A stretch of DNA of 50,175 nt from Burkholderiales bacterium (lineage in GTDB: Bacteria > Pseudomonadota > Gammaproteobacteria > Burkholderiales > WYBJ01), in assembly GCA_022841915.1 (NCBI GenBank), contig JALHQN010000029.1, positions 1 to 50,175 of the forward strand. The letters run 5' to 3'. Positions 8,707-17,552 of the stretch are shown piece by piece (position 1 is the first letter of the stretch; every line of letters starts with the position of its first letter). Made by a program: the position numbers and the translations under genes. The notes beneath the pieces were generated by a model that was not told the DNA's origin, did not search any database, and saw nothing but the letters and a program-made list of their open reading frames with translations.

Positions 8707-9933
8707 ATGACCAACGACCAGAAGTACGGTGAGCGGTCGCTGCCCCGCTCGCGCGCGTCACCTCGCAAGGGAATCCGTAGCCAGACGATCGCAACCATTC
8801 TATCGGGGGTACTGATCGCCGCTTGCGGCTCGGATAACGCAGAGCAATCCGCGAAACCCCGTACACCGCAAGTAAGCTTCATCGTCGTTAAGGCGGAGCC
8901 TGTCGATCTCGCCCTCCAGCTTGCGGGCCGCACGAGTGCCTTCGAGGTGTCCGAGGTACGCCCGCAGGTGACCGGCATCATTCGACAGCGCCTCTTCACG
9001 GAGGGCTCGGTGGTCCGCGCCGGCCAGACACTTTATCGCATCGATCCAGACGTCTACCGAGCTGCGCAAAGCGAGGCGAAGGCGGATCTCGCGAAGGCCG
9101 AAGCCACCCTGGATGCCGCAAATGTCAGAGCGAATCGACTGCGTCCGCTGGTCGAGATCGAAGCCGTGAGTCAGCAGGAGTATACGGACGCAGTTGCCCG
9201 CGCCCGCGAAGCAGAGGCCACAATCGCACAGATCAAAGCGCGTCTCGATGCAGCGTCGATCAACATCAGGAATACCAGCGTCCCTGCGCCGATCAGCGGG
9301 CGCATCGGGCGCTCGCTGGCGACGACGGGGGCACTCGTCACTGCCAATCAAGCTCAGCCCCTCACCACGATCCATCGTCTCGATCCGATGTACGTGGACA
9401 TCCAGCAGTCGAGCACCGACTTCCTGTCTCTGAGACGTGCATTGACCAAAGGCGATGTCGTGCCCTCATCGACAAAAGTGAACCTCACGCTCGAGGACGG
9501 GAGCACCTATTCCGAATCGGGCGTATTGCAGTTCACCGAAACCGTGGTCGACCCGAGCACGGGCTCGGTCGTGTTGCGTGCGCGATTTGCGAACCCGAAC
9601 GGATTGTTGCTGCCCGGGATGTATGTCCGGGCGAACCTGTCCCAGGCGACGGTGCGCGAAGCCATTCTCGTCCCCCAACAGGCCGTGGCGCGCGATCCGC
9701 GCGGTCAAGCTACGGTGATGCTGCTCGATTCCGACAACAAGGTCGCGACACGCGTCATCGAGGCGGAACGGACCATCGGCGACAAATGGCTCGTACGCAG
9801 CGGCCTGCGGCCCGGCGACCGCGTTGTATTCGAGGGGCTCGGCCGTATCCGCGCAGGCCAGACAGTTCAAGCGGTGCCGGCGGGCGTCGAATCGCCCCGC
9901 GGTGAACCGCAGACCGCGCAGACACCCAAGTGA
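8707..9933 (+). CDS. RND efflux periplasmic adaptor lipoprotein (AcrA/MexA type)
   Basis: Membrane-fusion protein of 408 residues linking the inner-membrane pump to the outer-membrane channel. A lipobox (GVLIAAC) puts the lipidated Cys at about residue 40. The order is then beta-barrel/lipoyl half (VRPQVTGIIRQRLFTEGSVV), an alpha-helical hairpin (about 105-170, Ala/Glu-rich), the second lipoyl half (APISGRIGRSLATTGALV), and the beta-barrel and membrane-proximal domains. The ATG at 8707 is chosen because it gives a short basic segment before the hydrophobic stretch; its ribosome-binding site is weak. First gene of a three-gene operon; its stop overlaps the GTG of the pump gene by four bases. 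Confidence 0.93.
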   Translation: MTNDQKYGERSLPRSRASPRKGIRSQTIATILSGVLIAACGSDNAEQSAKPRTPQVSFIVVKAEPVDLALQLAGRTSAFEVSEVRPQVTGIIRQRLFTEGSVVRAGQTLYRIDPDVYRAAQSEAKADLAKAEATLDAANVRANRLRPLVEIEAVSQQEYTDAVARAREAEATIAQIKARLDAASINIRNTSVPAPISGRIGRSLATTGALVTANQAQPLTTIHRLDPMYVDIQQSSTDFLSLRRALTKGDVVPSSTKVNLTLEDGSTYSESGVLQFTETVVDPSTGSVVLRARFANPNGLLLPGMYVRANLSQATVREAILVPQQAVARDPRGQATVMLLDSDNKVATRVIEAERTIGDKWLVRSGLRPGDRVVFEGLGRIRAGQTVQAVPAGVESPRGEPQTAQTPK

Positions 9934-12900
9934 TCTCGCGCGTTTTCATCGATCGTCCGGTCTTTGCCTGGGTGATCTCGATCATCATCATGCTTGCCGG
10001 GCTGGGCTCGATTTTCAGCCTGCCCATCGAGCAGTATCCCGACATTGCGCCGCCTACCATCAACGTCCGAACGAGCTACCCGGGCGCGTCGGCAGAAACG
10101 CTTGAAGCGAGCGTCACACAGATCATCGAACAGCAGCTGACGGGCATCGACGGCATGATCTATTTCTCGTCGACGTCCGACTCTGCCGGACGCGTCCGCA
10201 TGACGATCACGTTCGAGCGGGGAACGGATCCAGATATCGCCCAGGTACAGGTCCAGAATCGCGTTTCTCAGGGCTTGTCTCGGCTGCCCGATCAGGTGCG
10301 TCAGCAAGGCGTCTCCGTGACCAAGTCCAGCACGGACTTTCTCATGGTCATCGCCGTCTACGACGAGTCGGGCACGCGCACGCGCAGCGATGTCGCCGAC
10401 TACCTGACCTCGACGCTGCAGGATCCACTTGCGCGCGTCCCGGGCGTGGGCGACGTGAACGTATTCGGCTCGCCCTACGCGATGCGCATCTGGCTCGACC
10501 CGTTCAAGCTGTCGAGCTTCCAACTCATGCCGAGCGACGTCATCGCGGCGATCGAGGCCCAGAACACGCAAGTGGCAGCCGGACAGCTTGGTGAGCAGCC
10601 GGCCCTGCCGGGCCAGATGCTCAACGCCACGGTCACGGCACGTTCCCGCCTCACGACGACCGACCAATTCCGCGCCATCGTGGTGAAGACCAAGCCCGAC
10701 GGCGCCAAGGTGCTGCTTGAAGATGTCGCGCGGGTCGAACTGGGCTCGGAGAGCTACACGGTTGCGAGCCGGCTCAATCTCTATCCAGCGGCAGGCGTCG
10801 CGATCCAGCTGGCGCCAGGCGCGGACGCATTGGAAACCGCGGAGCTGGTCAAAGCGCAAGTCGAACGGGCAGCCCTCGCCTTCCCTGAGGGATTGCGCTT
10901 CGCGTATCCGATCGACTCGACGGAGTTCATCAAGCTCTCGATCAAGGAAGTCACCAAGACGCTGCTCGAAGCAATCGTGCTCGTCGTCATCGTGATGTTC
11001 CTTTTCCTGCAGAGCTGGCGAGCGACGCTCATCCCGGCAATCGCTGTGCCCGTCGTGCTGCTGGGCACCTTCGGCGTCCTGGCGGCATTCGGCTACACCA
11101 TCAACACGCTCACCCTGTTCGGGCTGGTGCTCTCGATCGGATTGCTGGTCGACGATGCCATCGTCGTCGTAGAGAACGTCGAGCGCGTGATGCACGAGAA
11201 CCCAGGGATGTCTGCACGCGAAGCGACGATACGCTCCATGGGTCAGATCCAAACCGCGCTGATTGCCATCGGCCTCGTGCTCTCGGCAGTATTCCTGCCG
11301 ATGGCGTTCTTCGGCGGATCGGTCGGCCAGATCTACCGTCAGTTCTCGATCACGGTGGTCTCCTCGATGCTCCTGTCGGTCGTGGTGGCCCTGGTGCTAT
11401 CGCCCGCGTTGACGGCAACACTGCTGAAATCCAAACGGCCGACGGATGGATCACAACAAGCAAGCAGGGTCCGATGGGCAACCCACCTTGGAGAGCGCTT
11501 TTCTGCCTGGTTCGAGCGGACGGCGGATCGATACGCTCGCAGCGTAGAGCGTATCAACCGCCATCCCGTGCCCGCTTTGCTGGTCTACAGCGCCGCTACG
11601 CTCACCCTGATACTCGTTTTCACCGGATTGCCCACCAGTTTTCTCCCGGTGGAGGATCAAGGTCGTGCGCAGATCCAGTTCACGCTGCCGCCCGGGGCCA
11701 CCCAAGAGCGCACCGAGGCCGTTGCCACCGAAATTCAGAATTACTTTCTGAAACAGGAAAAGTCGAACGTCGTCGCGGTGTATACGCTCACAGGATTGAG
11801 TCAAGCGGGCGCCGGACAAAACGCCGGGCGAGGCTTCATCTCGCTTAGCCCTTGGGCGCAGCGCGAAGGTGCGCAGAATGCCGCCTCGGCGATTGCCCAA
11901 CGGGCAACGCAGAATCTGTCCAGCCTGCGCGATGCGCGCTTCTTTGCATTGAGCCCGCCGCCGGTACGAGGTCTGGGGGACTCGTCGGGGTTCTCTATGC
12001 AATTGCTGAACACGGGCGGCCTCAGTCGCGACGAGTTCCGGATGCGCGCCGAAGCGCTCATCGACTCGGCACAGAGCGACCCGATCCTGAGCTCGGTACG
12101 CCTCAACACGCTCGCGGACGTGGCAACCCTGCAGATCATGATCGACGAAGAGAAAGTCGGCGCACTGGGGCTCAACCAGCGCGACGTCGACGCGACACTG
12201 ACCTCCGCTTGGGGCGGCCGCTACGTCAACGACTTCATCGATCGCGGCCGCGTCAAGCGCGTCTACGTGCAAGGCGATGCGCAGTTCCGCAGCAGGCCGG
12301 AAGATCTTTCCTCCTGGTTCGTGCGCTCGGCCGACGGCAAAATGACCCCGTTCTCTGCATTCGCCACGAGTTCCTGGACCAAGGCACCGACCACCCTCGC
12401 ACGCTTCAACGGCCAGTCCGCGTACGAGATCCAAGGCGAGGCCGCACCCGGATCCAGCTCAGGCGCAGCGATGGATCGCGTCGAAGCGCTCGCCTCCGAG
12501 CAGGCCGGGACGTCGACGGCCTGGAGCGGCTTGTCTTATCAGGAGCGCGTCTCGGGCGGACAGGCGCCGTTCCTCTACGCCGTCTCGCTGCTGGTCATCT
12601 TTCTTTGTCTTGCCGCCCTCTTCGAGAGCTGGTCGATCCCGGCGTCGGTCATGCTAGTCATTCCACTGGGGCTGGTCGGCGCGGCGCTCGCAGTCGCACT
12701 GCGCGGCCTGGAGAACGACGTCTACTTTCAGGTGGGCCTGCTCACCACGATGGGACTCACGGCAAAGAACGCAATTCTGATCGTGGAGTTTGCCGATCAG
12801 GCGCAACGACGGGGCAGCTCCGCCGTCGAGGCTGCCGTCCAAGCCGCTCGCCTGCGTCTGCGACCGATCCTGATGACGAGCTTCGCTTTCATTTTCGGCG

Positions 12901-13079
12901 TACTGCCCCTTGCCATCTCGACGGGCGCGGGAGCTCAGAGCCGAATTGCCATCGGAACAGCCGTCATGGGCGGCATGCTGACGGCGACGGCGTTGGTGAT
13001 CTTCTTCGTGCCGCTGTTCTACGTCATGGTGCGGCGCCGGTTTCGGCCTCGCACAGCACCCGAAGAGATAGCGACATGA
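9930..13079 (+). CDS. RND multidrug efflux pump, inner-membrane subunit (AcrB/MexB, HAE1)
   Basis: 1049 residues, the normal length for a hydrophobe/amphiphile RND pump. It begins FIDRPVFAWVISIIIMLAGL, the conserved first transmembrane helix, and has the usual duplicated layout of twelve transmembrane segments with two large periplasmic loops. TM4 carries GLVLSIGLLVDDAIVVVENV with the adjacent Asp pair of the proton relay. The second half ends LPLAISTGAGAQSRIAIGTA, as in AcrB. It trimerises and expels lipophilic drugs, dyes or detergents by proton antiport. GTG start overlaps the adaptor stop (GTGA) and its own stop overlaps the next gene (ATGA), so the operon is translationally coupled. Substrate range cannot be deduced. 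Confidence 0.96.
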   Translation: MISRVFIDRPVFAWVISIIIMLAGLGSIFSLPIEQYPDIAPPTINVRTSYPGASAETLEASVTQIIEQQLTGIDGMIYFSSTSDSAGRVRMTITFERGTDPDIAQVQVQNRVSQGLSRLPDQVRQQGVSVTKSSTDFLMVIAVYDESGTRTRSDVADYLTSTLQDPLARVPGVGDVNVFGSPYAMRIWLDPFKLSSFQLMPSDVIAAIEAQNTQVAAGQLGEQPALPGQMLNATVTARSRLTTTDQFRAIVVKTKPDGAKVLLEDVARVELGSESYTVASRLNLYPAAGVAIQLAPGADALETAELVKAQVERAALAFPEGLRFAYPIDSTEFIKLSIKEVTKTLLEAIVLVVIVMFLFLQSWRATLIPAIAVPVVLLGTFGVLAAFGYTINTLTLFGLVLSIGLLVDDAIVVVENVERVMHENPGMSAREATIRSMGQIQTALIAIGLVLSAVFLPMAFFGGSVGQIYRQFSITVVSSMLLSVVVALVLSPALTATLLKSKRPTDGSQQASRVRWATHLGERFSAWFERTADRYARSVERINRHPVPALLVYSAATLTLILVFTGLPTSFLPVEDQGRAQIQFTLPPGATQERTEAVATEIQNYFLKQEKSNVVAVYTLTGLSQAGAGQNAGRGFISLSPWAQREGAQNAASAIAQRATQNLSSLRDARFFALSPPPVRGLGDSSGFSMQLLNTGGLSRDEFRMRAEALIDSAQSDPILSSVRLNTLADVATLQIMIDEEKVGALGLNQRDVDATLTSAWGGRYVNDFIDRGRVKRVYVQGDAQFRSRPEDLSSWFVRSADGKMTPFSAFATSSWTKAPTTLARFNGQSAYEIQGEAAPGSSSGAAMDRVEALASEQAGTSTAWSGLSYQERVSGGQAPFLYAVSLLVIFLCLAALFESWSIPASVMLVIPLGLVGAALAVALRGLENDVYFQVGLLTTMGLTAKNAILIVEFADQAQRRGSSAVEAAVQAARLRLRPILMTSFAFIFGVLPLAISTGAGAQSRIAIGTAVMGGMLTATALVIFFVPLFYVMVRRRFRPRTAPEEIAT

Positions 13080-14509
13080 CGAGGCCCGTCGGATTATCTG
13101 CCGCGATAGCGGCCCTCACATTGCTGAGCGGCTGTACTCTGACCCCAACATACGAGCAGCCGCAGCCCGCTATTCCGAAGACTTGGCCGAGCGGTGAGCC
13201 GTATCCTGAAGCCGCTGGCGAGGCCGATGTGCCGCGACTCGGCATACGCGACCTCCTTGATGACCCTGCCCTACTCGCACTCCTAGAGCGCGCCCTGGCG
13301 AACAACCAGGATTTGAAGCTCATCGCGGCGAACGTCTCCGCGGTGCGAGCCCAGTTCCGCATCCGACGCGCGCAGCAGCTCCCGCGGATCGACGGCTCCG
13401 CCAGCGTCAGCGTCGGCGAGCGTTCAGAGCGCGCTTCGTCTGGCACCGGCGGTGGCAGCTCGGACGCCTCGGTCTATCAGGTGGGCATCGGAACGGCCGC
13501 ATTCGAGCTCGATCTATTCGGCCGATTGAGCAGTTTGAGCGATGCGGCGCTGCAGGAGTATCTCGCGACTGAAGCCGCCGCCCGCACGGCGCGGATCGCA
13601 CTGATCGCTGAAGTAGCGAACGTCTACCTGAGCATCGCGGCCGATCGCAGCCTGCTATCGATTGCCCGCGATACGGTCCGGACGGCGGAACGCAGCGTCG
13701 AACTGACGCGTGCACGACTCGAAGGCGGGGTCGCGCCGCGCATCGATCTGCGTCAAGCCGAAACAGTCCTCGCGCAAGCGCCATCGGATCTAGCCAACCT
13801 TGCCACCAATGTGGAGCAAGGGCGCAACGCCCTGCAGCTGTTGGTTGGCGCACCGATAGCTGAAGCGTATTTGCCCGATGCTATCGAACCTCTGCCGGAC
13901 AGGCTAAAGGAGGTGCCGGTAGGCCTCGATTCGTCGATCCTCCTCCGTCGCCCCGACGTGTTGCAGGCCGAGCATCAGCTTCGCGCGGCCAATGCGCGGA
14001 TCGGCGCGGCGCGAGCAGCGTTCTTTCCGCGCATCAGCCTCACAGCAGCGGCCGGATTGGCCAGCACGTCGTTGTCGTCCTTGTTCAACTCGGGTGCGTT
14101 TACCTGGACGGTCCAGCCCGGCTTGCTCGTGCCGATCTTTGATGCAGGCGCCAATCAAGGCAATCTCGAGGCGACGCTGGCGCTGCGCGATGCAGCCATC
14201 GCCCGTTATCAGAAAGCCATCCAGACCGCATTTCGGGAGGTGGCCGATGCCCTCGCTCGCCGCGGGACCATAGAACGCCAGTTGGAAGCCCAACGGCGCT
14301 TGGTTGCAGCAGCTGAAGACAACTTCGCGCTCGTCGAGGCGCGCTATCGCCAGGGAATCGAATCGTACCTCGGCACGCTCGATGCACAGCGCACGCTCTA
14401 CAACGCACGCCGTTCGCTGGTGGCGACCTCGCTGGTGCGTGGGCAGAACGTCGTCGCGCTTTACCGCGCGCTGGGACAACCGGCTCTGGATCGTGCATCC
14501 GGCTCGTGA
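13076..14509 (+). CDS. Outer-membrane efflux factor (OprM/NodT family lipoprotein)
   Basis: A 477-residue TolC-like channel that completes the tripartite pump. The N-terminal signal ends in the lipobox LLSGC (Cys20). The family hallmark LTPTYEQPQPAIPKTW follows. Two OEP repeats contain the long helical hairpins: the first around LLALLERALANNQDLKLIAANV, the second with LLRRPDVLQAEHQLRAANARIG and ending ALYRALG. The ATG at 13076 overlaps the pump stop. No hairpin terminator was clear after the stop at 14509. Confidence 0.95.
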   Translation: MTRPVGLSAAIAALTLLSGCTLTPTYEQPQPAIPKTWPSGEPYPEAAGEADVPRLGIRDLLDDPALLALLERALANNQDLKLIAANVSAVRAQFRIRRAQQLPRIDGSASVSVGERSERASSGTGGGSSDASVYQVGIGTAAFELDLFGRLSSLSDAALQEYLATEAAARTARIALIAEVANVYLSIAADRSLLSIARDTVRTAERSVELTRARLEGGVAPRIDLRQAETVLAQAPSDLANLATNVEQGRNALQLLVGAPIAEAYLPDAIEPLPDRLKEVPVGLDSSILLRRPDVLQAEHQLRAANARIGAARAAFFPRISLTAAAGLASTSLSSLFNSGAFTWTVQPGLLVPIFDAGANQGNLEATLALRDAAIARYQKAIQTAFREVADALARRGTIERQLEAQRRLVAAAEDNFALVEARYRQGIESYLGTLDAQRTLYNARRSLVATSLVRGQNVVALYRALGQPALDRASGS

Positions 14510-14734
14510 CGGAGGGCGGAAATCCGCGAACGGCGAACCGTAGCCTCCAGATTTCGGAACGAACCCGCGATGCAGCGACACAGAGCCAATCTATGGCGTT
14601 GAATGGCCGGCAGGCCGCCTGCCCGTCGTCACCAGGAGGTGAGCACACCTTGCGCTTGACGAGAAGCCGCCGCCCACGCGCCTATCGGCAAGCCGGGAAC
14701 GCCGTTGTTTTGTCCAGCGGGAGACCTTCGACCC

Positions 14735-15186
14735 CTACAGGCGGCGAGCGTGCGCATCACAGGCCCCATGTACTTGAGCCTCGGCGATGATACTCGCATA
14801 ACGTGTCAGATCAGCACGAGTTGCGCCGGTTCGCCCGAACCAGGATTTAAAGGCGGCTGGGTCAATTTGTGTCTTGATGGGCCAGACGCCTTTTGACTCC
14901 AGCTCCTTGCAGTAATCCTCCACATTCGCCAGGAAGCCAGCGTAATTGTCGCTGACGACCCTGCGAATACAGAGCGGTGCAAGCGCGGAGTAATCCGATT
15001 CCTGGACAACCGCAACGTGCAAGACGAGTGCCACAGTTCACGCCCCCAAGTTGGATGAATCAAATGCCATGCGATGTCAGGGCTCTCTAGCGCCTGCGTC
15101 CACCTTACATGCGGCCCCGAAAGTAACACTGCCTGCGGAACTGTCAAGTCGGCTCCGAGCCGAGCGAAATTCGCCAATTCAGTCAT
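14735..15186 (-). pseudogene. Hypothetical protein, probably frameshifted or truncated
   Basis: Two overlapping minus-strand frames look protein-like in consecutive parts. The 5' part (from 15186) reads MTELANFARLGADLTVPQ and on to about HLIHPTWG. After a frame change near 15040 the 3' part reads VVSDNYAGFLANVEDYCKEL, ESKGVWPIKTQIDPAAFKSW and FGRTGATRADLTRYA before stopping at 14735. I do not recognise a family. The break suggests one gene with a frameshift; its 5' end abuts the REP-like repeats at 15198, so its original upstream region may be displaced. The alternative is an intact 99-residue ORF starting at 15034. Confidence 0.35.
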
Positions 15187-15197
15187 ACGTCTGCGCG

Positions 15198-15306
15198 AAG
15201 TCCGGGGTCAGGTCTTGAGTCCCAAAGTCCGGGGTCAGGTCTTGCACCACACCACCTACTACAAGTCCGCAAGTCCGGGGTCAGGTCTTGCACCACACCA
15301 CCTACT
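15198..15306. repeat. REP-like repeats on the left flank of the RAYT gene
   Basis: The 20-mer AAGTCCGGGGTCAGGTCTTG occurs three times: 15198-15217, 15225-15244 and 15271-15290. The second and third copies extend to a 36-base direct repeat (15225-15260 and 15271-15306) that continues with CACCACACCACCTACT. The core GGGGTCAGGTCTTGCAC is the reverse complement of the core repeated on the other side of the transposase, so the two arrays face each other. This is the arrangement expected of REP sequences mobilised by the neighbouring RAYT. Confidence 0.8.
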
Positions 15307-15447
15307 GATACTCACCCGATCAAGCCTTACCCCCGCCGCGGCCAGGGAACCTCCCCCCTGCCTTTCGTCGTATGGTCGGCACCCGTTCATCGGTATACGG
15401 TTACGTCCGCTCGTCCGACATCGTTTCGTCATCGCAATGCTTCGACC

Positions 15448-16284
15448 ATGGCACGTCCACTACGTATCGAATTCGCTGGCGGCCTCTACCACGTCACATC
15501 GCGAGGTAATCGCCGAGAAGATATCTACTGCTGCGACGAAGATCGGATCGCGTGGCTGAACGTGTTCGCGGAGGCCTGCGCCCGATTCAACTGGATCTGT
15601 CACGCGTGGTGTCAGATGACGAATCACTACCATGTCGTCGTGGAAACCGTCGAGGGCAACCTGTCCGGCGGCATGCGACACCTCAATGGCGTCTATACCC
15701 AAGCCTTCAATCGTCGCCACAACCGGATTGGCCATGTATTCCAAGGCCGCTACAAGGCGATACTGGTCGAGCGAGAATCGTACCTGTTGGAACTTGCACG
15801 CTACGTCGTCCTCAACCCCGTCCGGGCCCGCCTGGTGGACAAAGCCGAGCTATGGCCTTGGAGTTCCTACCGGGCAATGATCGGCGCAGTCCCGATACCG
15901 CCGTGGTTGTGTACCGAATGCATCCTCGGGCACTTTGCCAGCACGCGAAGGCATGCCGTCGCCGCATACGGGGAGTTCGTCGGCGCGGGTGTGTCAGCAC
16001 CATCGGTTTGGAACAACATCCGAGGCCAGATCTACCTGGGTAGCGACGCCTTCCTCGAACGCCTTCAGCGCAAACCCGACGACGATGCACTGCGGGAGAT
16101 CCCCCGGTCACAGCGATCCCCACTCGTCGTCCCGATCGAACACTATCGACGCACACAGGTAGACCGGAATAAAGCGATGGCGGCGGCGTTCTCTTCGGGC
16201 CACTACTCGATGCGCGAAATCGCCAATGCGTTCGGTGTTCACTACTCGACCGTCAGTCGAGCGGTGAAGGCGAATCGCGGGTAA
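15448..16284 (+). CDS. REP-associated tyrosine transposase (RAYT, Y1_Tnp family)
   Basis: A 278-residue HUH-type single-strand DNA transposase. It opens with MARPLRIEFAGGLYHVTSRG, the family N-terminus. The metal-binding HUH motif appears as NHYHVVVE (about residues 60-67), and the conserved ARYVVLNPVRARLV segment (about 113-126) carries the catalytic Tyr. After about residue 220 a helix-turn-helix (SMREIANAFGVHYSTVSRAV) is appended, a longer C-terminus seen in some proteobacterial members. RAYTs cut and move REP hairpins, and inverted repeat arrays flank this copy on both sides (15198-15306 and 16314-16418). All core motifs look intact, so it may be active. Confidence 0.92.
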   Translation: MARPLRIEFAGGLYHVTSRGNRREDIYCCDEDRIAWLNVFAEACARFNWICHAWCQMTNHYHVVVETVEGNLSGGMRHLNGVYTQAFNRRHNRIGHVFQGRYKAILVERESYLLELARYVVLNPVRARLVDKAELWPWSSYRAMIGAVPIPPWLCTECILGHFASTRRHAVAAYGEFVGAGVSAPSVWNNIRGQIYLGSDAFLERLQRKPDDDALREIPRSQRSPLVVPIEHYRRTQVDRNKAMAAAFSSGHYSMREIANAFGVHYSTVSRAVKANRG

Positions 16285-16313
16285 CCCCCGTGCATCGGCA
16301 AGCCGGTCTGCCG

Positions 16314-16418
16314 TTTCGGAATGCTGGGGTGCAAGACCTGACCCCACCCTCGCTACTTTTCGGAATGCTGGAGTGCAAGACCTGACCCCGCCCTAGGCTG
16401 GAGTGCAAGACCTGACCC
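16314..16418. repeat. REP-like repeats on the right flank of the RAYT gene
   Basis: The core GTGCAAGACCTGACCCC occurs at 16329-16345 and 16373-16389, with a shorter third copy at 16403-16418. The first two lie in a longer direct repeat of about 35 bases beginning TTTCGGAATGCTGG (16314-16348 and 16358-16392, differing at two positions). The orientation is opposite to the left array. The last copy ends about 15 bases before the 3' end of the Bug receptor gene, so the array also occupies that gene's terminator region. Confidence 0.8.
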
Positions 16419-16432
16419 TCGCGCCCTAGGCA

Positions 16433-17407
16433 TTAGTCGATCTTGACATTGGCGGCCTTGATCAACGCCTGGTTCTGCGCCAACTCCTTCCCGATGAAGG
16501 CGGCGAACTCCCCCGACGTTGCCGTTCTCACATCGAGGCCCTGATTGTGCAGGGACTGTTTCACCTCCGCGGAGTTGACGACTTTGCCGATCAGTCCGTT
16601 CAATCGTTGCACGATCTCGGGCGGCACGCCTGCAGGGGCGACCACACCGTACCAGGCGGTCCGATCAAAATCCGTCAAGCCCGATTCATGCAGGGTAGGC
16701 AAGTCAGGCAGCAAAGAGGCCCGCTCCCTACCTGTGAGGGCGATCGGTCTCAGCCTGCCGGACTTCAGAAAAGGGAGGGCCCCCACGATCGTCGGAAAAC
16801 TCAGATCGACCTGACCGGACGCGACTGCGAGAGAAGCGTCCGATGCCCCCTTATATGGAATGTGCGTAATGCTTATCTTCGTTCTGAGGCTGAGCAGTTC
16901 TCCGACCAGATGCGCAACGCTTCCCACGCCGGGTGATGAATAGTTCAGCCGTCCGGGTTGCGAGCGCACGAGCGCGAGGAACTCCTTGAAGTCGCGTGCG
17001 GGTACCGACGGATGGACTGCGAGCAGAAATGATCCATTGGCGACCACTGCCACTGGCGCAAAGTCCCGCTGCAAGGAATACCGCAGATCAGTGCGCAGCG
17101 CCGGCCGTATTGCATCGGCGGCCACCATCAACAACAGCGTGTACCCGTCGGCCGGTGCTTTTGCCACCGCTTCGGTCGCGATGGCGCCGGCGGCACCGGT
17201 GCGATTCTCGACGATTACGGATTGCCCCAGTTGCCCGGATAACTGCTGCGCAACCAAGCGTGCGATGACATCGGCTCCACCGCCCGGCGAGAACCCCACC
17301 AGGATTCGAATCGGCTTGACCGGATACTGTTGAGCCGATGCGTCGGTGGGCGAAAGACCGAAACAACCGAGCACCGCACACGTTGCACCGAGGATGAACT
17401 TGAACAT
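16433..17407 (-). CDS. Bug/TctC-family periplasmic solute-binding receptor
   Basis: A 324-residue secreted receptor of the tripartite tricarboxylate transporter family. A Sec signal peptide ends at about ASA-QQ (residue 26). The mature N-terminus shows the signature YPVKPIRILVGFSPGGGADV, then VIVENRTGAAGAIATEAVAK and the later ITHIPYKGASD loop. These proteins bind small carboxylates or related acids; the ligand cannot be read here. No TctA or TctB membrane subunit is nearby, as is usual for the expanded Bug sets of Burkholderiales. AAGGGAAA precedes the ATG. It is divergent from a small cupin gene, with a 145-base shared control region. Confidence 0.92.
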   Translation of the reverse strand: MFKFILGATCAVLGCFGLSPTDASAQQYPVKPIRILVGFSPGGGADVIARLVAQQLSGQLGQSVIVENRTGAAGAIATEAVAKAPADGYTLLLMVAADAIRPALRTDLRYSLQRDFAPVAVVANGSFLLAVHPSVPARDFKEFLALVRSQPGRLNYSSPGVGSVAHLVGELLSLRTKISITHIPYKGASDASLAVASGQVDLSFPTIVGALPFLKSGRLRPIALTGRERASLLPDLPTLHESGLTDFDRTAWYGVVAPAGVPPEIVQRLNGLIGKVVNSAEVKQSLHNQGLDVRTATSGEFAAFIGKELAQNQALIKAANVKID

Positions 17408-17469
17408 GATCGAATTTCCCTTTCATGGACACAAGAACCACAATCGCGAAACGTTGCGACAGCAGCGTG

Positions 17470-17492
17470 GATGCATTGCCGGCAACTGCATC
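17470..17492. promoter_or_regulatory. Dyad in the divergent Bug/cupin control region
   Basis: GATGCA-TTGCC-GGCAA-C-TGCATC is an inverted repeat, perfect except for one extra base in the right arm; its centre TTGCCGGCAA is a perfect palindrome. It lies between the divergent starts at 17407 and 17553, where an operator serving both genes would sit. No regulator gene is adjacent, so the protein involved is unknown. Operator function is inferred from position and symmetry only. Confidence 0.4.
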
Positions 17493-17552
17493 GGTCGGCA
17501 CAATTGGCCATCAAACTTCGTAGTCGCCCGCGCACCTTCAGAAAGGAAAGCC

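Noticed and set aside
9867-11252. 461-codon minus-strand frame inside the RND pump gene
   Set aside because: His/Asp/Arg-rich antisense shadow; the plus strand encodes a textbook RND pump across the same bases.
11852-13075. Upstream extension of the outer-membrane factor frame
   Set aside because: The frame is open for 408 codons before the ATG at 13076, but it lies inside the pump gene and is Arg-rich; the lipoprotein signal at 13076 fixes the true start.
15198-15306. CRISPR-like array
   Set aside because: Only three repeats, with unequal and very short spacers (7 and 26 bases) and no cas genes; the inverse array beyond the RAYT identifies them as REP-like elements.
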